Shown: one piece after another, positions 23,308 through 30,283 of the stretch | Layout: every line of letters begins with the position of its first letter | How positions within the stretch are numbered: the stretch's first letter is position 1 | From: an uncultured Clostridia bacterium | Lineage (GTDB): Bacteria; Bacillota; Clostridia; Oscillospirales; Acutalibacteraceae | Direction of reading: 5' to 3' | Assembly: GCA_937896885.1 (NCBI GenBank) | Contig: CALBNX010000065.1 | Coordinates: forward strand, 1-30,283 | DNA: 30,283 bases | Notes under the pieces: model-generated | Database searches by the model: none | The model's input: only the letters and a program-made list of their open reading frames with translations | Told to the model about the DNA's origin: nothing | Translations under genes and position numbers: made by a program

Positions 23308-24483
23308 ATGTCAATCATTAATGCACTCATTGACTTGTTCAATGATTCCAATTTTTTAAACCTTGCGTGGCAAAATTGGGTAATGATTCTTGTGACATTT
23401 GTCCTTTTCTACTTAGCCGTTGTAAAGAAATTTGAACCATTACTCTTATTGCCAATAGCATTTGGTATGCTTCTTGTAAATATTTATCCTGAAATCATGT
23501 ATGACCCACTTATGATGTCGTCATATGAAGGCGAAGTTGTTGAGGGTGCTCATTGGTACGATGCCGGTGTTTTAAGACTTATTTATGCCGGTGTTAAATC
23601 AAGTATCTTCCCCTGCTTAATCTTTATGGGTGTTGGTGCAATGACAGACTTTGGTCCACTTCTTGCCAACCCATCAAGCCTTCTTTTAGGTGCAGCTGCA
23701 CAGCTCGGTATTTATGTTGCATTCTTACTTGCTATTCTTTCAGGTCAATTCACTCCTGAAGAAGCAGCATCAATCGCTATTATCGGTGGCGCTGACGGTC
23801 CTACCGCAATTTTCCTTACAGGTAAACTTGCACCTCAGCTTTTAGGTCCAATCGCCGTTGCGGCTTATTCATATATGGCGTTGATTCCCCTTATTCAACC
23901 ACCTATTATGAAAGCTCTCACAACAAAAAAAGAACGTGAAATTAAAATGAATCAGCTTAGAACAGTTAGCAAAGCTGAGAAAATCATTTTCCCAATCGTT
24001 GTTACTGTTATCTGTGTTCTTATTCTCCCATCAGTTGCTCCACTTCTTGGTTTTCTTATGCTTGGTAACCTTTTCAAAGAAAGTGGCGTTACTGACAGAC
24101 TTTCTGACACAGCACAAAACGCACTTTGCAACATCGTAACAATCCTTTTAGGTGTTACCGTTGGTGCAACTGCAGAAGGCAAAACATTCCTTGACCTTAA
24201 AACATTACTTATTATCGGTCTTGGCTTGATTGCATTCTCATTCTCAACAGCCGGTGGTGTTCTTTTTGCAAAACTTATGAACATAATTACTGGTGGTAAA
24301 GTTAACCCTCTTATTGGTTCAGCTGGTGTTTCAGCTGTACCTATGGCTGCTCGTGTTTCACAGACAGAAGGCAGAAAATACAACCCATCAAATTTCCTTT
24401 TGATGCACGCAATGGGTCCCAACGTTGCAGGTGTTATCGGTTCAGCTGTTGCTGCTGGTTTCTTACTTTCACAATTCGGTTAA
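23308..24483 (+). CDS. oadB: Na+-translocating decarboxylase beta subunit (OadB)
   Basis: The membrane subunit decarboxylates carboxybiotin and pumps Na+ outward. The 391-aa protein has about nine to eleven hydrophobic segments. Signatures: MTDFGPLLANPS (about 112-123), IIGGADGPTAIFLTGKLAP with Asp163 (the family's essential Asp), and near the C-terminus NFLLMHAMGPNVAGVIGSA. GGAGG precedes the ATG, 14 bases after the carrier gene. It closes the operon, followed by a strong terminator. The sodium gradient it makes could power Na+-coupled carriers such as the Na/Pi transporter in this window (inference). Confidence 0.96.
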   Translation: MSIINALIDLFNDSNFLNLAWQNWVMILVTFVLFYLAVVKKFEPLLLLPIAFGMLLVNIYPEIMYDPLMMSSYEGEVVEGAHWYDAGVLRLIYAGVKSSIFPCLIFMGVGAMTDFGPLLANPSSLLLGAAAQLGIYVAFLLAILSGQFTPEEAASIAIIGGADGPTAIFLTGKLAPQLLGPIAVAAYSYMALIPLIQPPIMKALTTKKEREIKMNQLRTVSKAEKIIFPIVVTVICVLILPSVAPLLGFLMLGNLFKESGVTDRLSDTAQNALCNIVTILLGVTVGATAEGKTFLDLKTLLIIGLGLIAFSFSTAGGVLFAKLMNIITGGKVNPLIGSAGVSAVPMAARVSQTEGRKYNPSNFLLMHAMGPNVAGVIGSAVAAGFLLSQFG

Positions 24484-24508
24484 TCTCAAACACATTAAAT
24501 ATAAAATC

Positions 24509-24540
24509 AAGCCGTAGTCTTTATTGACTACGGCTTTTAT
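24509..24540 (+). terminator. Intrinsic terminator of the oad operon
   Basis: An 11-bp stem AAGCCGTAGTC / GACTACGGCTT, six-base loop TTTATT, then TTAT. It sits between convergent genes and touches the sfsA stop codon. Confidence 0.92.
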
Positions 24541-25214
24541 CATAGTTTTATTAAAACGGGTTTTCTTATTTCAATTGTATCAATTGTTACTGCACAATCA
24601 TAAGCTAATGGAATTACACCCTTTTCTTTTGCTTGTTTTAATGTGTCGGCAAACTGTGGATGTGTTTCTCGGTTAGGCTCAAAAAAAATTACATCACTCA
24701 TCTGAATAACAAACAAAACATAGGCTCTGTATCCCTCTGTAACAGCTTTTTGTAATTCATTGAGATGTTTCACTCCGCGTTCTGTAGGAGCATCAGGAAA
24801 GCGAGCTACACCGTCACTTTCAAGTGTTACACCCTTAACTTCAACAAAAATCTTTTCGGTTTCAGTTTCAATATAAATATCAAAACGAGAATTGCCATAT
24901 TTATGCTCTGGTTTTATCTTTTTAATATCATTAAAAAGTTTTGGCACAAATTCAAGTGCAACCTTGTTTACCACCTGACTATCCATATTGATTAACCTAT
25001 CGCCTTTTTGAACTGCAATTAAATCATATTTAGTTTTTCTGTTTGGGTTATTGCTTTTCTCTAAACAAACAGTAACACCATTAATCAACAGTTCTTTACA
25101 TCTGCCTGTATTTTTCACATGGCAGATTTCTTTTTTACCATCAATTTCACAAATAGCAATAAATCTGTTAGGTCTTTCTATAAAAACACCTTTAACTACA
25201 TTCTCATATTTCAT
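24540..25214 (-). CDS. sfsA: SfsA family DNA-binding/nuclease protein
   Basis: A 224-aa protein of the SfsA family. E. coli SfsA was described first as a sugar-fermentation regulator, and homologues are annotated as DNA/RNA nucleases. Seen: the OB-like N-terminal motif VKGVFIERPNRFIAIC, CHVKNTGRCKELL, then a PD-(D/E)xK-like core with SRFDIYIE and FVEVKGVTLE, and FPDAPTERGVKHL. The start is ATG 25214 with GGAG four bases upstream. An in-frame GTG at 25244 falls within the terminator of the upstream transporter gene and is rejected. Confidence 0.93.
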   Translation of the reverse strand: MKYENVVKGVFIERPNRFIAICEIDGKKEICHVKNTGRCKELLINGVTVCLEKSNNPNRKTKYDLIAVQKGDRLINMDSQVVNKVALEFVPKLFNDIKKIKPEHKYGNSRFDIYIETETEKIFVEVKGVTLESDGVARFPDAPTERGVKHLNELQKAVTEGYRAYVLFVIQMSDVIFFEPNRETHPQFADTLKQAKEKGVIPLAYDCAVTIDTIEIRKPVLIKL

Positions 25215-25220
25215 AATACT

Positions 25221-25254
25221 CCAAAAAAGAACGGTGATAGTCACCTACCACCGT
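25221..25254 (-). terminator. Intrinsic terminator of the GPH transporter gene
   Basis: Minus-strand ACGGTG...CACCGT hairpin (25231-25254) followed by TCTTTTTT. An alternative smaller stem GGTGA/TCACC lies inside the same segment. It separates the transporter from sfsA by 59 bases. Confidence 0.8.
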
Positions 25255-25273
25255 CTGATATTTATTTAAAAAA

Positions 25274-26863
25274 TTATTTAGTAACTTTTCTTGCTTCGAT
25301 TTCTTTAACCATTTCAGCCTGACGTTTTTCTGTAATTGTATAGAAGAACATCGGAACTGCGCAAGCAAACATACTGATAACACCTGAAAGAACAAGCATA
25401 TTCCAAAGTGTCTGTGCACCTTCTGCTGAGATATAACCTGTTTCAGCATTGATTCCTGCTGCTGCGAATGAGATAACACCGATGAAAGCGCCAACAGCCA
25501 TACCAATCTTATTGATTAGTGTCTGCATAGCGAAGCAGATACCTTCACCGCGTTCACCTGTTTTCCATTCAAGGTAGTCAACTGTGTCACCAATCATAGC
25601 GTATGTGATGATGTTGTTAACACCCTGTGGGATACCAAGAAGAACAAGTGCGATTGCTGCAATAACGAGTTTCCAAGGAGCATCGTAGCCAACGAAATAC
25701 ATAATAGCCATTACAACACCACCAAAGAGGTGAACAAAAATATATGCCCATTTCTTTGTGAATTTCTTTGACATCCAAGGAACAAGAAGAGATGCAACAA
25801 GACCACCTGGAACAACAAGAAGAGTAATTAAGCTATACATACCTTCGTTTTGAAGAACATATTTTGCGAAGTAAAGACCGCCAGTATATGTATAAACCAT
25901 TCTTGCGCCGCCGAGAATACCTGAAAGAACAATAAGAAGAAGTTCTTTGTTCTTAAAAAGAAGTTTCATATTGTGGCCAAAGCTTGGTGGGTTATCATCT
26001 GCTGTGAAACGTTCTTTTGTGTTTTTGAAACCATAGAAGAACATTGGAACTGCTGCAACAACGAGGACTGCTGCTGCGATGAAGTATGTCCATTTAAGAG
26101 TATCAGCGTTAGCAATTTCCTGACCCTTAATAACTGTGTTAATAAATGTGTTTGCTGCTTCTTCAACGGTAAGTCCCTGTTTTTCAACAAGATTAGCAAT
26201 TTCAGCAGCCTTGTCAACTTTAATCTGGTCAAGCATTTCTGCTGTGTACTTGAATTTTGCTGTAATTCCATTTGTAATAATTGGAATAAATACAGTAACA
26301 ATACCAGCACCCAATGTGCAAAGAAGACGAGTGATTGTAAGAAGATTGCCACGAACAACCGTATCGTTGGTCATACAAGTTGAAAGTCCCCAATAAGGAA
26401 CGTCAGCAACGGTGTAAACAACCGACCAGATAACATAAATAATTGCGATAATGATAAATGTTGATGTTGCTTTTGCCTGGAACACAGGTAAGAAACAAGC
26501 AATTGTCATAATTGCAATTGGAATTGCCATCCATTTAAGGTAAGGACGACATTTACCCCACTTTGTTCTTGTCTTATCAACGATTGAGCCCATAATTGGG
26601 TCATTAAAAGCGTCAAAAATACGAGTACCAAGCATCAAATAAGCAACTGCCATTGAACCTGTAAGAGTACCGATTGTAACACCTTCAGCACCAAAAAGAA
26701 GAGCATCTGTCAAGAAGATTGTAAGGTATGAACCGATGATTGTGCAAATAAAGTTTTGGCCGAAACCTGCAATACCATAAGCAAGTGCTTCTTTTGGTTG
26801 AAGACTTGATGTGTCGTTAGGATTTGTGCCATAAACCTTATGCAAAAGGTCATTGATTTTCAT
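25274..26863 (-). CDS. MFS transporter of the glycoside-pentoside-hexuronide (GPH) family
   Basis: A 529-aa protein with about twelve hydrophobic segments. The N-terminal half shows the GPH/MelB signature: LAYGIAGFGQNF, then RIFDAFNDPIMG and KTRTKWGKCRPY (about residues 81-109). These motifs hold the cation site and substrate loop in MelB. Between helices 6 and 7 lies a polar, Ala/Glu-rich insertion (about 225-265), longer than usual. The protein should import a glycoside with Na+ or H+; the sugar is unknown. It is monocistronic, with its own promoter containing a palindrome, an AGAGGG ribosome site, and a terminator. Regulation by a sugar-responsive repressor is likely (inference). Confidence 0.92.
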   Translation of the reverse strand: MKINDLLHKVYGTNPNDTSSLQPKEALAYGIAGFGQNFICTIIGSYLTIFLTDALLFGAEGVTIGTLTGSMAVAYLMLGTRIFDAFNDPIMGSIVDKTRTKWGKCRPYLKWMAIPIAIMTIACFLPVFQAKATSTFIIIAIIYVIWSVVYTVADVPYWGLSTCMTNDTVVRGNLLTITRLLCTLGAGIVTVFIPIITNGITAKFKYTAEMLDQIKVDKAAEIANLVEKQGLTVEEAANTFINTVIKGQEIANADTLKWTYFIAAAVLVVAAVPMFFYGFKNTKERFTADDNPPSFGHNMKLLFKNKELLLIVLSGILGGARMVYTYTGGLYFAKYVLQNEGMYSLITLLVVPGGLVASLLVPWMSKKFTKKWAYIFVHLFGGVVMAIMYFVGYDAPWKLVIAAIALVLLGIPQGVNNIITYAMIGDTVDYLEWKTGERGEGICFAMQTLINKIGMAVGAFIGVISFAAAGINAETGYISAEGAQTLWNMLVLSGVISMFACAVPMFFYTITEKRQAEMVKEIEARKVTK

Positions 26864-26894
26864 AAAATCCCTCTTTCATAAATTTAATATTATA

Positions 26895-26923
26895 ATTATA
26901 GCACAACATAATGTTGATTTCAA
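26895..26923 (-). promoter_or_regulatory. Promoter of the GPH transporter gene with operator palindrome in the spacer
   Basis: Minus-strand TTGAAA (26923-26918), 17-base spacer, TATAAT (26900-26895). The spacer holds CAACATAATGTTG (26904-26916), a palindrome with 6-bp arms around one base. A repressor bound there would block RNA polymerase. Confidence 0.78.
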
Positions 26924-26947
26924 TGATATTTTAACAAAAAATGAACA

Positions 26948-26984
26948 GAAAAATAATCTCCCCTGCTTTTCAGCAAGGGAGATT
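26948..26984 (-). terminator. Intrinsic terminator of the M28-DUF2752-TM2 operon
   Basis: Minus-strand AATCTCCCTTGCT, loop GAAA, AGCAGGGGAGATT, then ATTTTT; one G-T pair in a 13-bp stem. Confidence 0.88.
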
Positions 26985-26998
26985 TGATTTTGTTGATG

Positions 26999-27409
26999 TT
27001 AGTCGCTGAGCGGAACGCCGTTTGCATCAGTATTAATTGAGCCGGTGAGAATTTGAATACCCTCAACAAGACCCCAGATACCTGAAACAATTGAACCTGC
27101 ACCACAAGTAAGGATAGTGATAAGAAGCTGTGCTACACCCTTACCTGTGTTTCCAAGATAGAAGTTGTGAACACCAAGGCTACCAAGCAAAATGCCAAGA
27201 AGACCTGCTGCAAGCTTTGATTTACCTTGAACACTGTTAATGGGAGCCACACCAAGAGCTACACCACAGTTTGTGCATACGGCTGCACCCTGCATTGTCT
27301 GTGTTCCACAATTGGGGCAGAAGTTTGTTCCTGTACCTGCTGCAACACCACAATTAAGACATACTGCTGAATCGGGAGCTACCTGATTACCACAATTTTT
27401 ACAATACAT
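26999..27409 (-). CDS. Double zinc-ribbon protein with TM2 domain
   Basis: A 136-aa protein. Two four-cysteine zinc ribbons lie at residues 3-20 (CKNCG...CLNCG) and 31-48 (CPNCG...CTNCG). A TM2 domain follows (about 60-125): AAGLLGILLGSLGVHNFYLG, then GVAQLLITI and GIWGLVEGIQI, giving two helices and the FYLG turn. TM2 proteins are small membrane proteins of unknown function. The start is ATG 27409 with an AAGGAGG ribosome site that overlaps the stop of the preceding DUF2752 gene. It is last in the M28-DUF2752-TM2 operon. Confidence 0.92.
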   Translation of the reverse strand: MYCKNCGNQVAPDSAVCLNCGVAAGTGTNFCPNCGTQTMQGAAVCTNCGVALGVAPINSVQGKSKLAAGLLGILLGSLGVHNFYLGNTGKGVAQLLITILTCGAGSIVSGIWGLVEGIQILTGSINTDANGVPLSD

Positions 27410-27422
27410 AAATTTATCCTCC

Positions 27423-27773
27423 TTAAAAGTAAATTTCAACAAGATTAAAAATATAATTCACGGCAAAGCCGAGTATTATTAAAACCAATAAAATGATTGT
27501 TGGTATTCTTGTTTTGCCCTTCAAAAGTTTATCACCGAACAAAAACATCAGTGCAAGTATTGGAACAGACAAAAGCATCGGGTGAAAAGAAAAAGACTCT
27601 GCAAAATCACCATTTATAAACGCGAAGAATGCTCTTGTCATTCCGCAGGACATACAGGGAATACCAAAAAATCTTTGAATTAAACACCCTGTTTCAAGAA
27701 ACCACATTGCAACTGCTACGGCACCGATTAATAAGAGTATCGCGAGCCGTTGCCAGAATACGACCTTTTTCAT
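27423..27773 (-). CDS. DUF2752 membrane protein
   Basis: A 116-aa protein with three hydrophobic helices (about 10-27, 65-80, 88-108). The DUF2752 hallmark FFGIPCMSCGMTRAFFAF lies at about residues 35-52, followed by FHPMLL. The role of the family is unknown. DUF2752 genes often neighbour TM2 genes in Firmicutes and Bacteroidetes, as here. The ATG has no good ribosome site and lies 11 bases after the M28 stop, so it probably relies on re-initiation. Confidence 0.88.
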   Translation of the reverse strand: MKKVVFWQRLAILLLIGAVAVAMWFLETGCLIQRFFGIPCMSCGMTRAFFAFINGDFAESFSFHPMLLSVPILALMFLFGDKLLKGKTRIPTIILLVLIILGFAVNYIFNLVEIYF

Positions 27774-27784
27774 AAGTCTGTTAT

Positions 27785-29002
27785 TTACTGTTTTGCACCA
27801 TTGTCAAACATTTCAAGCACTTTAACGCTTGCTGCAAAGCAATCTGCAAGACAGCCCTTATGAAGTGCATCGGGTGTATCAAGTCTTGTGTGATAGAAAT
27901 CGGGAAGTGCGTGATTAAGTGCTGTAACACCTGTTGAGCGCATACCTGCCTGAGCAAATGCTGCTGAGTCAGTTGCACCGCCAAGTGGAGGAACAACACC
28001 CTTACCACATTTAATGCCTAATTCCTGACAAGCTTCATAATACAAGTCTGAAACATCCTTATCAACTTTAACTGTTGCATTAAGGTCGCGATAGTTTACC
28101 TGCATATATTCAGGCTGAGTGATTGTGTCATAAGAATATACAAATGTAGGAACATCGTTAAACTCGTGAGCGTGTGCCTCACACCATGCTTTTGCACCGC
28201 GAAGACCTGCTTCTTCTGAGCCTGTAAGAACAACACCGATTTCTGTGTTTTCAAGCTCAATACCTTCTTCTTTAAGTGCTTTGAGAATTGCAATACCGAT
28301 ATAACAACCTGAAAGGTTATCGTTAGCACCGTCTACAACTCTCTTGCTGTTCCACATAAAGTAAAGTCCAAACCAGAATGGAACAAAAACAAGACCAATA
28401 AGACCAAGCTTTGTTGCAAGTTCAGCATCTAATGCACCTGCAACACGAGCAATAGCGATACCGAGTGTATAGAATGCACCAACAAAGCAAAGCATCATAT
28501 GGATATCAAATCCGAGATATGTAAACATATACTTAAATGGCCATTCCCAAGCAGCGTCAGGGTGTCCATTAAAAATAATTCTGCGTTTTACTTCACCTGT
28601 TGGCTTTTTAAAGCCTGCTGCATTGTGACCATTTTTTTCTTTAAAGCACTTATCAACTGTTTTCTTATATAAACCAAACTGCAACACGCAAAGAGTGAGC
28701 CCAAGCACTATAAACACAATTGAAAGTGCAGGCACAAAGAAATATGATGCAAGAGCCAAGAAACAGAAAGTGATTGTGAAGTAAATCCAACCAAAGAATG
28801 AGCCTGGATTTTCCTTAAACTCGTCAACATAAACTGTGTCACAACCCAAATCCTTTAACTGCTCTGCCATATATTCACAAGCCTGCTGTTCACCCTTTGA
28901 GCCGGGTGCTCTTTTTTCAAACTTGTTGCATATATGAGTGATTTCATCAATCATAAATTGAGCAGCATCATTCTTTTTGTCAATAATTTTCTTTAAATCC
29001 AT
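27785..29002 (-). CDS. M28-family metallopeptidase with internal transmembrane segments
   Basis: A 405-aa zinc aminopeptidase-like protein. M28 ligands can be traced: His147 in FNGHPDA, Asp228 in GANDNLSG, base/ligand pair Glu263-Glu264 in GSEEAG, Asp292 in SYDT and His371 in FYHTRLDTPD. All are present, so it should be active. Unusually, hydrophobic helices lie at about 70-88 and 91-110, before the first ligand, and at about 168-190 and 199-217, between His147 and Asp228. It is probably an integral membrane enzyme. The ATG has GGAGGA upstream. It starts the operon with DUF2752 and TM2. The substrate could be a peptide or an N-acylated amino compound (inference). Confidence 0.88.
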   Translation of the reverse strand: MDLKKIIDKKNDAAQFMIDEITHICNKFEKRAPGSKGEQQACEYMAEQLKDLGCDTVYVDEFKENPGSFFGWIYFTITFCFLALASYFFVPALSIVFIVLGLTLCVLQFGLYKKTVDKCFKEKNGHNAAGFKKPTGEVKRRIIFNGHPDAAWEWPFKYMFTYLGFDIHMMLCFVGAFYTLGIAIARVAGALDAELATKLGLIGLVFVPFWFGLYFMWNSKRVVDGANDNLSGCYIGIAILKALKEEGIELENTEIGVVLTGSEEAGLRGAKAWCEAHAHEFNDVPTFVYSYDTITQPEYMQVNYRDLNATVKVDKDVSDLYYEACQELGIKCGKGVVPPLGGATDSAAFAQAGMRSTGVTALNHALPDFYHTRLDTPDALHKGCLADCFAASVKVLEMFDNGAKQ

Positions 29003-29016
29003 AACAAAATCCTCCT

Positions 29017-29044
29017 ACAAAAAAGCGTTCCACTTCAACGCTTT
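29017..29044 (-). promoter_or_regulatory. Terminator-like hairpin in the leader of the M28 gene
   Basis: Minus-strand AAAGCGTT, seven-base loop, AACGCTTT continuing into a run of six T, directly before GTAGGAGGA and the ATG. It lies downstream of the promoter, so it could be an attenuator or could simply be insulation from upstream transcripts. Confidence 0.6.
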
Positions 29045-29057
29045 AACTGATAAATAT

Positions 29058-29086
29058 ATATTACCAAAACTTTACTTTTAAGTCAA
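29058..29086 (-). promoter_or_regulatory. Promoter of the M28-DUF2752-TM2 operon
   Basis: Minus-strand TTGACT (29086-29081), 17-base spacer, TAATAT (29063-29058) with TGG before it (extended -10). Confidence 0.8.
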
Positions 29087-29135
29087 GATAATATACACTA
29101 TGTTGTTAAATAAATATGAATTATTCTGTTATAAT

Positions 29136-29164
29136 TTGACATTGGTGTTACTACAAGTTATAAT
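29136..29164 (+). promoter_or_regulatory. Perfect-consensus sigma-A promoter of the GH79-like gene
   Basis: TTGACA (29136-29141), 17-base spacer, TATAAT (29159-29164). Both hexamers match consensus exactly. A ribosome site AAGGAGAGG (29185-29193) precedes the ATG at 29200. Confidence 0.9.
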
Positions 29165-29199
29165 TAAAATGTTATACAAATATTAAGGAGAGGTAAATT

Positions 29200-30283
29200 A
29201 TGGCACAGTTTGTTAAACTTAATCCCCAAGAATTAAAAGAGCTTCGCACGGTTAATGAGCGACTTATTTCTTATAATGTTGAAATGACAGAGGTTACGGG
29301 CGGTACTTTCTGGAAAGCATACACAGATGCTCAGATTGACGGCACAGAGGATGTTCCCCCACCCGATTTCACAAAAGGTATGGCGGCTATGCACCAATGG
29401 TATGACCCCATTGACACAACAAACCCCCGTCTTATCAAGCTCGCAAAGGAATTAGGCTCTGCGTGGGTACGTGTTTCAGGTACTTGGGCAACAAAGACTT
29501 ATTATGATTTTGAGGGTACGGGCGAAGTACCCGAGGGCTATCAGAATCGCCTTACAAAAGAACAGTGGATTAACCTTTTGAACTTTGTTAAAGCAGTTGA
29601 CGGCAAGCTTCTTATCAGCGTTGCGAACTGCGAAGGACTTCACAGTGCTGACGAGCCGTGGAATCCAAGTCAAGCAGAAAAGATTTTTGCACTCAGCACA
29701 GAATGTGGCGTGCCGATTAATGCAGTTGAATTCACCAACGAGCCTAATATGATGGAAATGACAGGCTTCCCCAAGGGTTACACCCCTGCTCACTTCCGTC
29801 GTGACCAGGATTTATTTCACAAATGGGTAAGAGAGAATTATCCCGATTGTCTTATTGTTGGTCCTTGCACTTGCGATGCTGAAGCACTTTCAGGCGGTAA
29901 AAAGGAGTCTTCAGGCGGTGCAGGCATTGCAGATGTAATGCCGAGCTGTACAACGGGTGATTTACTTGACGGTTGTACTGAAAAACTCGATGTATTCAGT
30001 TATCACTACTACAACGGAATTTCAGAGCGTATGGCAGCAATGATGCCATCTATGTACACGCCCGCTTCACAGGCTACATCTGAGGCTTATCTTGGTATGG
30101 CGGGTATGTGCGCAAGAGCATTTGTGCCCTACCGCGATAAATATTGTCCCAACGGTGAAATGTGGGTTACAGAGTCCGGTGATGCCGGCGGCGGCGGCGA
30201 CACCTGGGCTTCCACCTACCTGGATGTTCTGCGTACCCTGAACGAGCTGGGCGGCTTCTCCGCTCTGACCCGTGGTATCATCT
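29200..30283 (+). CDS. Heparanase-like glycoside hydrolase (GH79-type), 3' end cut by window
   Basis: 361 codons are visible without a stop. Likely a GH-A clan enzyme: acid/base Glu181 in FTNEPNMM, matching the NEPN motif of heparanases and GH79 glucuronidases, and nucleophile candidate Glu325 in WVTESGDAGGGGDTW, resembling the ETSSAYGGG segment of heparanase. VFSYHYYNG supports the barrel. No signal peptide is seen (MAQFVKLNPQ start), so it is cytoplasmic or exported by another route. The gene uses CCC, CGC and GGC codons more than its neighbours. From about 30175, just at the nucleophile, the sequence turns to about 65% G+C, which may mark an assembly join. Substrate unknown; a glucuronide is a family-based guess. 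Confidence 0.8.
   Translation, partial: MAQFVKLNPQELKELRTVNERLISYNVEMTEVTGGTFWKAYTDAQIDGTEDVPPPDFTKGMAAMHQWYDPIDTTNPRLIKLAKELGSAWVRVSGTWATKTYYDFEGTGEVPEGYQNRLTKEQWINLLNFVKAVDGKLLISVANCEGLHSADEPWNPSQAEKIFALSTECGVPINAVEFTNEPNMMEMTGFPKGYTPAHFRRDQDLFHKWVRENYPDCLIVGPCTCDAEALSGGKKESSGGAGIADVMPSCTTGDLLDGCTEKLDVFSYHYYNGISERMAAMMPSMYTPASQATSEAYLGMAGMCARAFVPYRDKYCPNGEMWVTESGDAGGGGDTWASTYLDVLRTLNELGGFSALTRGII

Noticed and set aside
23952..24422. Antisense open frame of 156 codons within oadB
   Set aside because: It is a shadow of the strongly biased oadB codons; no ribosome site or family match.
25215..25244. SfsA extension to GTG 25244
   Set aside because: It falls within the terminator hairpin of the transporter gene; ATG 25214 has its own GGAG.
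25966..26383. Long open frames overlapping the GPH transporter on both strands
   Set aside because: Composition is low-complexity (Leu/Gln- or Cys/Asn-rich), caused by codon bias of the transporter gene; no initiation signals.
29476..29793. Antisense open frame within the GH79-like gene
   Set aside because: Shadow frame; the plus strand carries a conserved enzyme with promoter and ribosome site.
1..30283. Mobile element, prophage, defence island or secondary-metabolite cluster
   Set aside because: No transposase, integrase, phage structural gene, toxin-antitoxin pair, nuclease-helicase module or synthase gene is present among the readable genes.

Overview
This window looks like chromosomal DNA of an anaerobic, low-G+C, spore-forming Firmicute of class Clostridia, probably an uncultured gut relative of Oscillospiraceae/Ruminococcaceae. 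This is an inference from A+T-rich sequence, strong GGAGG-type ribosome binding sites, sporulation genes (spoIIR, a BofA-like gene), acetate kinase, a Na+-pumping oxaloacetate decarboxylase and several glycan-degrading enzymes. I see no transposon, phage, CRISPR array, tRNA or rRNA gene. No gap between features exceeds 300 bases.

Layout. (1) 1-4255, minus strand: a housekeeping operon read rpiR-type regulator > FAD oxidoreductase (HI0933/BaiN-like) > cmk > plsC > ispH, with ispH cut by the window edge. (2) 4303-6821: tmcAL (uses acetate to modify tRNA-Met) is divergent from ackA, which has a near-ideal promoter and a strong terminator. (3) 6874-12406, minus strand: a tight four-gene operon of glycerophosphodiesterase > cytoplasmic GH20 hexosaminidase > Na/Pi cotransporter > GH18 lipoprotein, which reads as a phosphate and amino-sugar salvage unit. 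(4) 12410-15640: sporulation and small-gene region with spoIIR, a structured RNA that I identify as 6S RNA, a DUF1292 gene, a 222-aa orphan, a Cys-rich 55-aa protein, a BofA-like protein and a TRIC-type channel. (5) 15660-18273: an XRE-type regulator with a palindromic operator candidate, a PH-domain membrane protein, and a TSUP transporter split into two half-size genes. (6) 18333-20810: a membrane-anchored GH-A clan glycoside hydrolase with two C-terminal carbohydrate-binding-like regions. (7) 20910-24536: the oadA-oadG-bccp-oadB operon, whose gamma-type subunit carries an exact tandem duplication of its C-terminal unit. (8) 24540-29086, minus strand: sfsA, a GPH-family sugar symporter, and an operon of M28 peptidase with internal membrane segments > DUF2752 > zinc-ribbon/TM2 protein. 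(9) 29136-30283, plus strand: the 5' part of a heparanase-like (GH79-type) enzyme with a perfect-consensus promoter. Its last ~110 bases switch abruptly to about 65% G+C.

Together the genes describe a fermenter that makes ATP through acetate kinase, builds a sodium gradient by decarboxylating oxaloacetate, and uses Na+-coupled carriers (Na/Pi, possibly GPH) plus secreted or anchored glycosidases to harvest glycans and phosphate.

I find no gene cluster that is clearly a new defence or biosynthetic system. The most unusual signals are local: the duplicated OadG tail, the ribosome-site-sequestering hairpin in front of spoIIR, the split TSUP pair with back-to-back overlapping ribosome sites, the M28 enzyme with helices inserted in its catalytic domain, and the composition break at the right edge.
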